Numbered from the stretch's first letter, positions 1 to 10,485 are shown. The stretch: DNA of 64,000 nt from Niveibacterium sp. SC-1 (GCF_038235435.1 NZ_CP151275.1:3224001-3288000), one strand, 5' to 3'. Notes: generated from the letters alone by a model not told the origin. Program-made: numbers and translations.

Positions 1-90
1 CTGATGCAGCGTGCCGACGCCGCGATGTACCAGGCAAAGGCCATCGGCCACGACAGCTATCAGTTCTTTCGGTCAGACATGAACGCATAG
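1..90 (+). CDS. C-terminal end of a GGDEF-domain protein (partial)
   Basis: The window opens inside a reading frame that ends at the TAG at 88-90. The visible 29 residues contain ADAAMYQAKAIGHDSYQFF, the characteristic last helix and strand of a GGDEF (diguanylate cyclase) domain. In GGDEF-EAL tandem proteins the chain continues after the residues MNA into an EAL domain; here it stops at MNA, so no EAL domain follows. Whether the protein is an active cyclase cannot be judged, because the active-site loop lies outside the window. Confidence 0.75.
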   Translation: MMQRADAAMYQAKAIGHDSYQFFRSDMNA

Positions 91-472
91 ACGGTGCGTC
101 TCCGGGGACCTGCCGCGCAGGCCGTCCAGCCCGGACCCTTGCAGCGGGACGCGGAGCCTGTGCGGATTGCCGGGCGGATGCCTCGAAGCATTTCGCCCCC
201 CTGTGCTTGTGTGTGCTACCGCACCGACGACGGGACAGCACACCTTCATGCTGAAGTCATTCCCTCTCCGCGGCCCCGCCGGTCTCTACGCGGTCCGTCG
301 GCGCCAGCCAACGCGCAACCTCGCCACTGGCAGGCTGCGCAAGAGAGTCGCCACCGCGTGACCTGCGGCTTGCGGCGCGACCCGCGAAGCGTCGACGGGA
401 CGCACGCCGGACTGCACGCCAGAAAGATCCGGACAGCCTCCGGTCGCCCTCACGCCCCTGACAGGACTCACC
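91..472. other. Intergenic region without recognisable gene
   Basis: These 382 bases separate the GGDEF gene from the phasin gene. Short frames exist but have no recognisable domain or convincing start signal. I see no tRNA, no hairpin followed by a T-run, and no clear promoter. The phasin promoter should lie in the downstream part but cannot be placed. Confidence 0.5.
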
Positions 473-994
473 ATGACGACGAGCAATACCTGGACCGCCA
501 GCATGTTCCCGATGCTCCCCCTCTTCCCCGCTTTCCCCTTTGCGAGCTGGAACCGGCTGGCATGGAGGACGGCCGGGATCGCCTTCGATTCGGCACAGGT
601 CATCGGTCATCGCGTACACCGGATGGCCATTGCAGGCCCTGTTCCCAGCGCGCGTGATCAACACGAATTCGCGCTCATGGGCCAAGAGAAGGTGGAGGCC
701 GGCGTCGCTTCAGCCCAGGCCGCCGCGACGGGACTGGCGCTCCTCAACCCGGAGATCGGCGCCCTTCTGCTCAAACAGATGTTCGCGGCGTCGCAAACCT
801 TGCTGGCGATCTCGGCCAGCAACAATGCCGGCCAGGCAAGCGAGCGCAGCGCGCGGCTCATGCGCGACAGTGTGGAAGACGCGATGCTCACCGCCTCGGC
901 CTTGTCGCGGGCCTCCGTACGAATTGCCCACGTCGCCCTCACTCCGGTGCAGGCACGTGTGCGCAGCAACCTCGCGCGCCTGGGCCGGGCTTAG
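473..994 (+). CDS. Phasin family protein (PHA granule-associated)
   Basis: This 173-residue protein resembles small polyhydroxyalkanoate granule phasins of Betaproteobacteria. The diagnostic stretch is around residues 40-75: SAQVIGHRVHRMAIAGP, then SARDQHEFALMGQEKVEA. It is followed by Ala-rich amphipathic helices (AQAAATGLALLNPEIG, SARLMRDSVEDAM) that would coat the granule surface. The first 30 residues are hydrophobic and Pro/Phe-rich but do not look like a cleaved signal. The ATG at 473 lacks a strong Shine-Dalgarno. The gene stands alone, 90 bases before the giant glucan synthase gene. Family assignment rests on recalled motif similarity; no PHA synthase is in the window. Confidence 0.7.
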   Translation: MTTSNTWTASMFPMLPLFPAFPFASWNRLAWRTAGIAFDSAQVIGHRVHRMAIAGPVPSARDQHEFALMGQEKVEAGVASAQAAATGLALLNPEIGALLLKQMFAASQTLLAISASNNAGQASERSARLMRDSVEDAMLTASALSRASVRIAHVALTPVQARVRSNLARLGRA

Positions 995-1084
995 CCGGCC
1001 TCCGTTCGCCCGCTGCCGAAGGAGTACGCCCCCCCCCTGCCTCAGCCGACGTCGTTCTCCGGCGCTCCCGAAAGGACGTTCGAA

Positions 1085-4000
1085 TTGAGCTCCGGCATCC
1101 GTCTTTCCGGCCATCGCCTGTTTGCCCGCCTGCGCGAGGTCGCGCTTGCCGGTGGCCGCCAGCTGCACGACCTGCCCGAGGCCGAACCGCCACTGCGCGC
1201 GGAGCTCTACAGCGCCGACCAGATGGCGCAGCACGGCAAGACACTCGCAGCCGCGCATCGCCTGACCGAGCGTCACGCGCCGGATCTCCTGCTGCCCCGC
1301 CTCGCTGCCAACGAGCGCGCCCTGGTCGAGGTATGCGCGTTGCTGACGGACGCGGTGGCAGCCAAGCGCCGGGTCACGCCGGCGGCCGAATGGCTGCTCG
1401 ACAATTTCTATCTGATCGAAGAACAGATCCGCACCACGCGCCGGCACCTGCCTAAAGGCTACAGCCGCGAATTGCCGCGTCTGGCCGGCGTCGATGACAG
1501 CGCCACCTATCCGCGCGTCTACGACATCGCACTGGAGATCGTCTCGCACGGCGACGGCCGCGTGGACGAGGATGTCCTGCGTCGCTATCTGTCGGCCTAC
1601 CAGACCGTCTCGCCTCTCACGCTGGGCGAGCTGTGGGCGGTCCCCATCATGCTGCGCCTGGCGATCATCGAGAACTTGCGCCGCGTCGGTCTGCGCATCG
1701 CTTCGGGTTCGATCGAACGCAATCTGGCCGCCAGTTGGGCGGACCAGATGAGCGAGACGGCCGAGAACGATCCGAAGAGTCTCATCCTGGTCATTGCCGA
1801 CATGGCGCGCTCACTCCCGCCGATGATGAGCCCCTTCGTCGCCGAGTTGTCACGTCGTCTGCGCGGCCGCGGCCCCGCCCTGGCACTACCGCTGACGTGG
1901 ATCGAGCAACGCTTGTCGGAACTCGGGCTCACCATCGAGCAGCTGGTCCAGAACGAGGGCCAGCAACAGGCCGCAAGCCAGGTGTCCATCAGCAACAGCA
2001 TCAGCAGCCTGCGCGTCTTCGGCGCCATCGACTGGCGCGAATTCGTCGAGAGCATGAGTGCGGTCGAACGCGCCTTGCTGGAGGATCCCGAGGGCACTTA
2101 CGGGGCGATGGATTTCGCCACACGCGACCGTTACCGCCACGTCACCGAGCGCATGGCGCGTCGCAGCGCGCTCTCCGAAGTGGAGATCGCCCGCCTGGCT
2201 GTCGGCCTGGCCCGGCTCGCCCATGGAGCTGCACCGGGCACGCGGGCGGCCCATGTGGGCTACTACCTCATCGGCCGCGGAGTTGCCAAGCTGGAGAATG
2301 CCGCTTCTGTACGCCTGTCCGCATTCACCGCGTTCCGACGCAAGGCGGCCCGGACGCCGCTCGCGTGGTACCTGGGCGCGATCGCGCTGCTGACGCTGTG
2401 CTTCGGACTGGGAGCTTGGCTCTACGCCCATGCGTCGACGCCGGAACGCGTCTGGCAGCCCGGATTGATCGGCACGCTTGCGCTGCTCGCCGGCAGCCAG
2501 GCGGCAGTAAGCCTGGTGGACTGGCTCGCCAGTCTGCTGATTACGCCCCAGGTCATGCCTCGCATGGATTATTCCAAAGGCGTTCCCGAGTGTGCCCGCA
2601 CGATCGTGGTCGTGCCGACGCTCATCGCCCGGACGCAGGACGTCGAGAATCTCGTCGAGGCGCTGGAGGTCCGCTTTCTGGCCAATCGTGACGCCCAGCT
2701 TCGCTTCGCACTGCTGACCGACTTCCCGGATGCACCGACCCAATCGCTGAGCGGCGACGCGCCTCTGCTCGAGAAGGCCAGGGCCGGTATCGCGGCACTG
2801 AACCACAAGTACGCGGGCGCAGGCGCGGGGCCATTCTTCCTCTTCCACCGCCCGCGGCTATGGAATGCACGGGAACGCGTGTGGATGGGCCGCGAGCGCA
2901 AGCGCGGCAAGCTGGAGGATCTCAACGCGCTGCTGCGGGGCGCATCGGAGCGCGACCCGGCCGGGCGCTTCTCGCTCATCGTGGGCGACGACGCCATGCT
3001 TGGCGCGATCAGGTACGTCATCACCCTGGACACCGACACGCAGTTGCCCCGAGACGCGGCGCGCCAGTTCGTCGGCGCGATGATGCATCCGCTCAACCGG
3101 CCGCACCACGACCCCGTCACCGGATGCGTGGTGGACGGCCACGGCATCCTGCAGCCACGCGTCGGTATCAGCCTGCCGGGTACGCATCGCTCGCGATATG
3201 CGCGCCTCTTCGGTGGCGAACCGGGGATCGACCCCTACACGCGCGCCGTGTCGGACGTGTACCAGGACGTCTTCGGCGAGGGCTCCTTCATCGGCAAGGG
3301 CATCTACGACATCGAGGCCTTCGAGCGAGCCTTGCACGGACGCTTCCCCGACAACCGCATCCTCAGCCACGACCTGCTGGAAGGCTGCCATGCCCGTTCC
3401 GGCCTGCTGAGCGATGTGCAGCTCTACGAAGAGCATCCGGCCCGCTATGACGCGGACATCAACCGGCGCCACCGCTGGATTCGCGGAGACTGGCAGCTCC
3501 TGGGCTGGCTGCGGCACCGGGTGCGCGGCGCATACGGTGTCCAGTCCAATCCGCTCAGCCTGCTGTCGCAGTGGAAGCTCTTCGACAACCTGCGCCGCAG
3601 CCTCGTGCCGGCCGCCTTCACCAGCCTGCTGCTGGCCGGCTGGGCATGGTTGCCCGACACGCGCGTCTGGACGGCCATCGTGCTCGGCATGCTCGCCCTG
3701 CCCAGCGCCTGCGCGCTTGCTGTCGAGTTGCTCCGGCCTCCTGGCGAGATGCTGTTGCGCCAGCACCTGGCCGCCACCCTGCACGCCGCAGGTCGACGCC
3801 TGGCCCAGATCGCGCTGAGCCTGGCCTGTCTGCCCTATGAGGCCTGGCTCAACCTGGACGCCATCGTGCGCACCTTGTGGCGCATGGGCCTGTCGCACCG
3901 ACGCATGCTGGCATGGCAGACCTCGCAGGAGGTCGAGCGCAAAGTCGAGCGGACGCCGCACGGCTGGCGCGCCCTGCGCGCCAGTTTCGCCGCGATGTGG

Positions 4001-7000
4001 GCCGCACCCGCTATCTCAGCCGCAGCGCTCTGCTGGCTCTGGCACATCCATCCTCAGGCCTTGCCAGCGGCCGCACCGGTGCTATTGCTCTGGGGGCTCG
4101 CTCCCGCGATCACCTGGTGGCTCAGCCTGCCGCTCACGGCGCGCCCGGCCACGCTGACCTCGGCCCAACGGCAGCTGCTGCGGGCCCTCTCGCGCCGGAC
4201 ATGGGCCTTCTTCGAGCGGGTCGTCACCGCCGAGGATCACTGGCTGCCCCCGGACAATCTGCAGGAACAACCTGCGGAGACCATTGCACATCGCACCTCG
4301 CCCACCAATATCGGCCTCGCGCTGCTCGCCAATCTGTCGGCCTACGACTTCGGCTACCTGCCGCTCGGCCCGCTGCTGACCCGCACGGAGAACACCCTCC
4401 GCAGCCTGGCGGGCATGGGTCGGCATCACGGCCATTTCTACAACTGGTACGACACGCACACGCTGCAGCCTCTTCTGCCCATGTACGTGTCGACGGTCGA
4501 CAGCGGCAATCTGGCCGCCCACCTGCTGACCTTGCGCGCCGGCCTGCTGGCCTTGCCGGGTCACAGCATCCTTGCCGCCCGTTGCTTCACCGGACTGGGC
4601 GATGCACTCGCGGTACTCGACGAAATCCAGACCGACATCACGCTCCCCGAGAAGGCCGTGCTGCAGCAAACACTGGCCGCTTTGCAGGCAGCGCCGCCCT
4701 TGCGCCTCTCCCAGGCTCGCCGGGCCTTGCAGCAGTGCATTGGCAAGGCGGACGCCCTGGTGCAGGGGATCCAGCGCGCCCCCGCCGCCGACGAGACGCG
4801 GGAGTGGGTCCGTTCCCTGCGACGGCAATGCGGCGAAGCGCTCGACGAGCTCGATCTGCTGGCGCCCTGGTCGGCGCGTAGTCCCGAGATCGCTCCTTCC
4901 CGGCGACTTCAGTCCCACCTCGACGACTTCCCCGCGCTCGACAGTCTGCCCACCTTGCGACAGCTCGCCGGTCTGGAAGAAAGCCTGAAGGACGTCTGGG
5001 CGGAACGGCCGATGACCCTGCGCGCGACTTCGGCCAAAGCGCCCGGCGATGAGAGCGACGAGGGCGACCAGAGCGACGACGACTGGATCCACAAGCTGCA
5101 GCAAAACGTCGCACAGGGAAGTGCGCGCGCCCGCGCCGAGCTGCACCGTATCGAAGCCCTCGCAGAACAATGCGGCACGCTGGCAGAGATGGACTACGGC
5201 TTTCTCTTCGATGAAACGCGGCACTTGTTGAGCATCGGCTACAACGTGGCCGAGCACCGGGTCGATGCCGGCTACTACGACCTGCTCGCGTCCGAGGCGC
5301 GCCTGTGCAGCTTCGTGGCAATCGCGCAGGGGCGCCTGCCACAAGCCAGCTGGTTCTCCCTCGGACGCCTGCTGAGCAGCGCGGGCGGAGAGCCGGTGCT
5401 GCTGTCCTGGAGCGGCTCGATGTTCGAGTACCTCATGCCCATGCTGGTGATGCCCAGCTACGCCAACACCTTGCTCGACCAGACCTGCAAGGCCTCCGTC
5501 GCCCGGCAGATCGCCTACGGCCGCCAACGGGGCGTGCCCTGGGGCATCTCCGAATCCGCCTACAACGCCGTCGACGTGCATCTGAATTATCAGTACCGGG
5601 CCTTTGGCGTGCCCGGGCTGGGGCTCAAACGCGGCCTGGCAGACGACCTCGTCATCGCTCCTTACGCCAGCGTGCTGGCCTTGATGGTCGAGCCGGAGAA
5701 GGCCAGCCTCAACCTGCAGCGCATGGCCGGCGAGGGTTTCATGGGGCGCTACGGATTCTTCGAGGCGGTCGACTACACGCTGTCGCGCCTGCCACGCGGT
5801 CAGAGCCGCGTCGTGATGCGCAGCTTCATGGCGCACCACCAGGGCATGAGCCTGCTCGCCCTGGCCCACACGCTGCTCGGCAACCTCATGCAGCAGCGCT
5901 TCGCATCGGACCCCTTGTTCCAGGCGGTGTTGCTGTTGCTGCAAGAGCGCACCCCAAAGGCGACGGCGCTATTCGCGGATGCCGCGCAGGCAAGCGGCCA
6001 CGACATGAGCCTCGAAGCGGACGCCCCGCCGATCCGCGTCTACACCCGGGCCGACATGGCCGTCCCGGCCGTGCAGCTCCTCTCCAACGGCCGCTACCAC
6101 GTGATGCTGACCCACGCCGGCGGCGGCTACAGCCGCTGGAGAGAACTGGCCGTGACGCGCTGGCGGGAGGACATCAGCAGCGACCATTGGGGATCGTTCT
6201 GTTACCTGCGCGAACTGGACGCCGGCCACGCCGGGCCGTGCTGGTCCACGGCCTGGCAACCCACGCATGCAAAGCCATTGAGCTATGAGGCAATCTTCAG
6301 CGAGGGACGCGCGGAGTTCCGTCGTCGCGACGCCGCAATGCCCGAGGCCCCATCGCGCAGAACGGACGGCGAGAGGCGTCGCGAGTCGTTCGAGACGCAC
6401 ACCGAGATCGTCGTTTCTCCCGAGGACGACATCGAGTTGCGACGCCTTCGTATCACCAACCGTTCGCGGCGCTCACGTACCCTCGAATTGACCAGCTACG
6501 GCGAGGTGGTCATCGCGCCTGCGGACGCGGACGCGATGCATCCGGCTTTCAGCAATCTCTTCGTCCAGACCGAGATCCTCGCGCCCGGCGACGCGATCTT
6601 GTGCACGCGGCGGCCGCGCTCACGTGGGCAAGCGACGCCCTGGTTGCTGCACCTCATGGCGGCACGCGTTCCCACGCTGGGCGCGCAATCCTGCGAGACC
6701 GATCGCATGCGCTTCATTGGCCGTGGGCGCAGTGTCGCCGCACCGCAGGCGATGGACGAAAGCGGCCCCTTGTCGGGCACGGCAGGGCCGGTGCTCGACC
6801 CGGTGTTCGCCATCCGTTGCACCCTCACCCTGGCGCCGGAGGCGTCGGTCATCGTCGACCTCGTGACCGGGATGGCCGACACGCGCGAGGAGGCGCTGGG
6901 CCTGATCGAGAAATACCGGGATCGCCATCTCGCCGCACGCGTGTTCGATCTGGCGTGGTCGCACAGCCAGGTCGCGCTGCGCCAGCTCAATGCAAACGAG

Positions 7001-10000
7001 GCCGATACCCCGCTGTATGCGCGCCTGGCCGCTTCGATCCTGTACGCCAATGCGTCGCTGCGTGCCGATGCTTCGGTACTGGTGAGGAATCGCCGGAACC
7101 AGTCCGGCCTGTGGGGCTACGCGATTTCCGGCGACCTGCCCATCGTGTTGCTGCAGATCGGCGATGCCGACAACATCGATCTGGTACGCCAGCTGGTCCA
7201 GGCCCACGCCTATTGGCGCATGAAAGGCCTGGCCGTCGACCTGGTCATCTGGAACGAGGACCACGCCGGCTATCGCCAGCAGTTGCAGGACCAGATCCTG
7301 GCGCTTGTCGCCTCAGGCGTCGAAGCCAGCACCTCGGACCGCCCGGGCAACATCTTCGTTCGCGCTGCGGAGCAGATCTCCGGCGAAGACCGCATCCTGT
7401 TCCAGTCGGTCGCTCGCGCCATCATCAGTGACGCGGGGGGCAGTCTCGCCGATCAGCTGGAGACTCGCAGCAAGGTCGAGTCGCGCATTCCTCTCCTGCT
7501 GCCAAGCCGCCCCACAGGCGCTGTGACCAGGGCGGAGCCCGCGCAGACGCGTCCCCCTGCAGCGGCCAATGCAACACCGCATCAAGCGCTGCTGCTGTTC
7601 AATGGCACGGGCGGCTTCAGCCAGGACGGGCGCGAATACGTCATCGAGCTTGCTTCGGGACAAGCGACGCCGGCGCCCTGGGTGAACGTACTGGCGAACC
7701 GGCGATTCGGCAGCGTCGTGTCCGAGCGCGGCAGCGCCTACACCTGGGCCGAGAACGCACACGAATTCAGGCTCACCCCCTGGCATAACGACCCTGTCGG
7801 CGACCCCGGCGGCGAGGCCCTCTATCTGCGCGACGAAGAGCGCGGCCGCTTCTGGTCTCCCATGCCCTTCCCCGCCAGCGCGGACGCCTCCTACGTCGTG
7901 CGTCACGGTTTCGGCTACAGCGTTTTCGAGACCACCGTGGAGGGCATCCGTTCGGAGCTGTGGATCTACGTGGCGCGCGACGCCGCCGTGAAGTTCTCGG
8001 TGTTGAAGCTGTACAACGCGTCGGGGCATGCACGCCGGCTATCCGTCACCGGATATGTCGAATGGGTACTCGGCGACCTGCGTGCGAAATCGGCCATGCA
8101 TGTCAGTACCGAGCTCTCCCTCAAGAGCGGTGCGCTGCTCGCCCGCAACCCCTACAGCACGAGCTTCTCCGAGCGCGTGGCCTTCTTCGACACCGACGAC
8201 CTGGATCGAACGATCAGCGGCGACCGCACAGAATTCATTGGTCGAAACCGTTCGCTCAACGCCCCCGCCGCGATGGAAAACGCCCGCCTTTCCGGCAAGC
8301 TGGGCGCGGGTCTCGACCCCTGTGCTGCGATCCAGGTGAGCTTCGAACTTGGGAATGGCCAGGAACGCGAGATCGTGTTTCGCCTGGGCGTCGGCCAGAA
8401 CGTCGAGGACGCAAGCCGGCTGGTGCTCCAGTATCGCGGCGCGGCGGCGGCACGGGCCGAGCTGGCGTCCGTGCGCGAGCATTGGCGCGACACCCTGGGC
8501 GCCGTGCAGGTCGAAACGCCGGACCCGACGGTCGACGTCCTGGTCAACGGCTGGTTGGTCTACCAGACCCTTGCCTGCCGACTGTGGGCACGCAGCGGGT
8601 ACTACCAGTCCGGCGGCGCCTTCGGCTTCCGGGATCAGTTGCAGGACGCGATGGCGCTGACGCATACCCGGCCGGAGCTGCTGCGCACGCAACTGCTGCT
8701 GTGCGCCAGCCGCCAGTTCCTGGAAGGCGACGTGCAGCACTGGTGGCATCCACCTTCCGGGCGCGGCGTCCGCACCCATTGCTCCGATGACTACCTCTGG
8801 CTGCCGCTGGCGACCTGCCGCTACGTGCAGGCCAGCGGCGACCAGGGCGTCCTGGACGAGGAGGCAGGCTTTCTCGAAGGCCGGCCGGTCAATCCGGAGG
8901 ATGACTCCTACTATGACCTGCCGGGCCGCGCGACCGAGACGGCCAGCCTCTACGAACATTGCGTGCGCGCAATCCGCCACGGTCTGCGCCTGGGCGAGCA
9001 CGGCCTGCCATTGATGGGATCGGGCGACTGGAATGACGGCATGAACCTGGTCGGCATCTGCGGCAAGGGCGAAAGCGTCTGGCTCGCGTTCTTCCTCCAC
9101 GAGGTCCTCAAGGAGTTCGGTGCACTCGCCAATGCGCGGGGAGACGTCGGCTTCGCCGCCGAATGCTTGGACGAATCCCTGCGCCTGCGCGACAGCATTG
9201 CAGCGCATACCTGGGACGGTGACTGGTACCTGCGCGGCTATTTCGACGACGGCAGCCCGCTGGGCTCCGCCCAGAACACCGAATGCCGCATCGACTCGAT
9301 TTCGCAGAGCTGGTCCGTGCTGTCCGGCGCCGGCGATCCGGACCGTGCGCGACGCGCGATGCAGGCGGTGAATGAGCGACTGGTCCGGCGCGACGACGCG
9401 CTCGTCAAGTTGCTGGACCCGCCTTTTGACAGCTCCGACGCCGATCCGGGCTACATCCGCGGCTACGTGCCAGGCGTCCGCGAGAACGGGGGCCAGTACA
9501 CGCACGCGGCGATCTGGACGGCCATGGCCTTCGCCGAACTTGGCGAAGCCGATCGCGCATGGGAGGTGCAACGCCTGATCAATCCCATCCGCCATGCGCT
9601 CACGCCGGGAACGACGACCCGCTACAAAGTCGAGCCGTATGTTGTGTCCGCCGATGTATATGCGGCGGAGCCCCATACCGGCCGCGGCGGCTGGAGCTGG
9701 TACACGGGATCTGCCGGCTGGATGTACCGGTTGCTGCTCGAATCCCTTCTGGGCTTGCGTCGGCAAGGCAACGTGCTGCACATCGCCCCGTGCCTGCCTT
9801 CGGACTGGTCCCACTTCACGCTGCGTTACCGCTACGGCGCGGCCTCGTACCGGCTGGCGGTTGCGCGGGTCCCGGAGCCGGGGTCTGCCGCACCGGGAAC
9901 ACACGTCCGCGTGGATGGGGTCGCACAGCCGGGCGCCCAATTGACCCTGCTCGATGACGGCCGCGAACACATCGTCGAAGTGACTGTTGGCGCCTGGGTC

Positions 10001-10054
10001 GGCGGCGTGGCCAGGCAATCCATTCGAAGCGCGGAAGACGCGACGCGGACGTAA
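1085..10054 (+). CDS. ndvB: Cyclic beta-1,2-glucan synthase, NdvB/Cgs type (GT84 plus GH94)
   Basis: This 2989-residue inner-membrane enzyme should build periplasmic cyclic beta-1,2-glucan from UDP-glucose. The N-terminal region is followed by membrane segments near residues 424-450 and 456-486. The glycosyltransferase 84 domain comes next, with an acidic DTDTQ motif near residue 648 and RRHRWIRGDWQ near 794. More membrane segments lie near 838-885 and 970-1018. A glucoamylase-like region spans about 1130-1600 (GISESAYNAVD near 1484, FMAHHQGMSLL near 1578). The C-terminal half is glycoside-phosphorylase-like (GH94), with GSGDWNDGMN near 2645 holding the expected general-acid Asp. The frame starts with TTG, about nine bases after GAAAGGA; the first ATG is 46 codons in, after sequence that looks genuine. 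Length matches the family. It is probably monocistronic. Confidence 0.88.
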   Translation: MSSGIRLSGHRLFARLREVALAGGRQLHDLPEAEPPLRAELYSADQMAQHGKTLAAAHRLTERHAPDLLLPRLAANERALVEVCALLTDAVAAKRRVTPAAEWLLDNFYLIEEQIRTTRRHLPKGYSRELPRLAGVDDSATYPRVYDIALEIVSHGDGRVDEDVLRRYLSAYQTVSPLTLGELWAVPIMLRLAIIENLRRVGLRIASGSIERNLAASWADQMSETAENDPKSLILVIADMARSLPPMMSPFVAELSRRLRGRGPALALPLTWIEQRLSELGLTIEQLVQNEGQQQAASQVSISNSISSLRVFGAIDWREFVESMSAVERALLEDPEGTYGAMDFATRDRYRHVTERMARRSALSEVEIARLAVGLARLAHGAAPGTRAAHVGYYLIGRGVAKLENAASVRLSAFTAFRRKAARTPLAWYLGAIALLTLCFGLGAWLYAHASTPERVWQPGLIGTLALLAGSQAAVSLVDWLASLLITPQVMPRMDYSKGVPECARTIVVVPTLIARTQDVENLVEALEVRFLANRDAQLRFALLTDFPDAPTQSLSGDAPLLEKARAGIAALNHKYAGAGAGPFFLFHRPRLWNARERVWMGRERKRGKLEDLNALLRGASERDPAGRFSLIVGDDAMLGAIRYVITLDTDTQLPRDAARQFVGAMMHPLNRPHHDPVTGCVVDGHGILQPRVGISLPGTHRSRYARLFGGEPGIDPYTRAVSDVYQDVFGEGSFIGKGIYDIEAFERALHGRFPDNRILSHDLLEGCHARSGLLSDVQLYEEHPARYDADINRRHRWIRGDWQLLGWLRHRVRGAYGVQSNPLSLLSQWKLFDNLRRSLVPAAFTSLLLAGWAWLPDTRVWTAIVLGMLALPSACALAVELLRPPGEMLLRQHLAATLHAAGRRLAQIALSLACLPYEAWLNLDAIVRTLWRMGLSHRRMLAWQTSQEVERKVERTPHGWRALRASFAAMWAAPAISAAALCWLWHIHPQALPAAAPVLLLWGLAPAITWWLSLPLTARPATLTSAQRQLLRALSRRTWAFFERVVTAEDHWLPPDNLQEQPAETIAHRTSPTNIGLALLANLSAYDFGYLPLGPLLTRTENTLRSLAGMGRHHGHFYNWYDTHTLQPLLPMYVSTVDSGNLAAHLLTLRAGLLALPGHSILAARCFTGLGDALAVLDEIQTDITLPEKAVLQQTLAALQAAPPLRLSQARRALQQCIGKADALVQGIQRAPAADETREWVRSLRRQCGEALDELDLLAPWSARSPEIAPSRRLQSHLDDFPALDSLPTLRQLAGLEESLKDVWAERPMTLRATSAKAPGDESDEGDQSDDDWIHKLQQNVAQGSARARAELHRIEALAEQCGTLAEMDYGFLFDETRHLLSIGYNVAEHRVDAGYYDLLASEARLCSFVAIAQGRLPQASWFSLGRLLSSAGGEPVLLSWSGSMFEYLMPMLVMPSYANTLLDQTCKASVARQIAYGRQRGVPWGISESAYNAVDVHLNYQYRAFGVPGLGLKRGLADDLVIAPYASVLALMVEPEKASLNLQRMAGEGFMGRYGFFEAVDYTLSRLPRGQSRVVMRSFMAHHQGMSLLALAHTLLGNLMQQRFASDPLFQAVLLLLQERTPKATALFADAAQASGHDMSLEADAPPIRVYTRADMAVPAVQLLSNGRYHVMLTHAGGGYSRWRELAVTRWREDISSDHWGSFCYLRELDAGHAGPCWSTAWQPTHAKPLSYEAIFSEGRAEFRRRDAAMPEAPSRRTDGERRRESFETHTEIVVSPEDDIELRRLRITNRSRRSRTLELTSYGEVVIAPADADAMHPAFSNLFVQTEILAPGDAILCTRRPRSRGQATPWLLHLMAARVPTLGAQSCETDRMRFIGRGRSVAAPQAMDESGPLSGTAGPVLDPVFAIRCTLTLAPEASVIVDLVTGMADTREEALGLIEKYRDRHLAARVFDLAWSHSQVALRQLNANEADTPLYARLAASILYANASLRADASVLVRNRRNQSGLWGYAISGDLPIVLLQIGDADNIDLVRQLVQAHAYWRMKGLAVDLVIWNEDHAGYRQQLQDQILALVASGVEASTSDRPGNIFVRAAEQISGEDRILFQSVARAIISDAGGSLADQLETRSKVESRIPLLLPSRPTGAVTRAEPAQTRPPAAANATPHQALLLFNGTGGFSQDGREYVIELASGQATPAPWVNVLANRRFGSVVSERGSAYTWAENAHEFRLTPWHNDPVGDPGGEALYLRDEERGRFWSPMPFPASADASYVVRHGFGYSVFETTVEGIRSELWIYVARDAAVKFSVLKLYNASGHARRLSVTGYVEWVLGDLRAKSAMHVSTELSLKSGALLARNPYSTSFSERVAFFDTDDLDRTISGDRTEFIGRNRSLNAPAAMENARLSGKLGAGLDPCAAIQVSFELGNGQEREIVFRLGVGQNVEDASRLVLQYRGAAAARAELASVREHWRDTLGAVQVETPDPTVDVLVNGWLVYQTLACRLWARSGYYQSGGAFGFRDQLQDAMALTHTRPELLRTQLLLCASRQFLEGDVQHWWHPPSGRGVRTHCSDDYLWLPLATCRYVQASGDQGVLDEEAGFLEGRPVNPEDDSYYDLPGRATETASLYEHCVRAIRHGLRLGEHGLPLMGSGDWNDGMNLVGICGKGESVWLAFFLHEVLKEFGALANARGDVGFAAECLDESLRLRDSIAAHTWDGDWYLRGYFDDGSPLGSAQNTECRIDSISQSWSVLSGAGDPDRARRAMQAVNERLVRRDDALVKLLDPPFDSSDADPGYIRGYVPGVRENGGQYTHAAIWTAMAFAELGEADRAWEVQRLINPIRHALTPGTTTRYKVEPYVVSADVYAAEPHTGRGGWSWYTGSAGWMYRLLLESLLGLRRQGNVLHIAPCLPSDWSHFTLRYRYGAASYRLAVARVPEPGSAAPGTHVRVDGVAQPGAQLTLLDDGREHIVEVTVGAWVGGVARQSIRSAEDATRT

Positions 10055-10077
10055 AAAAGGCCCGCCAAAGGCGAGCC
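10053..10077 (-). terminator. Intrinsic terminator of fliE
   Basis: Read on the minus strand, GGCTCGCC-TTT-GGCGGGCC forms an eight-position stem with one mismatch, followed by six Ts. It lies about 60 bases beyond the fliE stop. The T-run overlaps the stop codon of the convergent glucan synthase gene. Confidence 0.7.
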
Positions 10078-10135
10078 CGGAACGGCGATTCGTGGATTGG
10101 CCAAGCGCAGGCGCTTGCCGGACTGATCCGCCGGA

Positions 10136-10453
10136 TCAGACCTGCATGTTCATCATGTCCTGGTAGGCCGTCACCAGCCGGTTGCGCACCTGGACCATCT
10201 GCTGGAAGGAGAGGCTGGCCTTTTCGAGGTCCACCATGACTTCCTGCAGGTTTACGCCGGAGTCGCCGGCGGAAAACTTGTCGGCCATTTCCTTCGCCTG
10301 GGCCTGGGCCTGGCTCACGTCCTTGAGCGCTCCCTGCAGGACCTGGGAGAAATCCGGGCCGTCAGTGGGCGCTGCAGACGCAGGTCTGCTCGCCGCCGCA
10401 TCTGCGGTGGCGCGCAACTGGCCGATCATCTGTTCGAGTCCGCGCGTATCCAT
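10136..10453 (-). CDS. fliE: Flagellar hook-basal body protein FliE
   Basis: FliE (105 residues) joins the MS ring to the proximal rod and is exported early. The conserved C-terminal half is clear: DFSQVLQGALKDVSQAQ and then VNLQEVMVDLEKASLSFQQMVQVRNRLVTAYQDMMNMQV. Length is normal. The gene is a single-gene unit with its own sigma-54 promoter at 10486-10501 and terminator at 10053-10077. It is separated from fliF by the fleSR pair and lies on the opposite strand from fliF, whereas in many genomes fliE and fliF are adjacent and co-directional. Confidence 0.96.
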   Translation of the reverse strand: MDTRGLEQMIGQLRATADAAASRPASAAPTDGPDFSQVLQGALKDVSQAQAQAKEMADKFSAGDSGVNLQEVMVDLEKASLSFQQMVQVRNRLVTAYQDMMNMQV

Positions 10454-10485
10454 TGAATATTCCTTTTCCTGCCGGCTACAAACTT

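Noticed and set aside
1..90. Truncation of a GGDEF-EAL protein by mobile DNA
   Set aside because: Many diguanylate cyclases end just after the GGDEF domain. No repeat, transposase remnant or composition change is visible at the stop.
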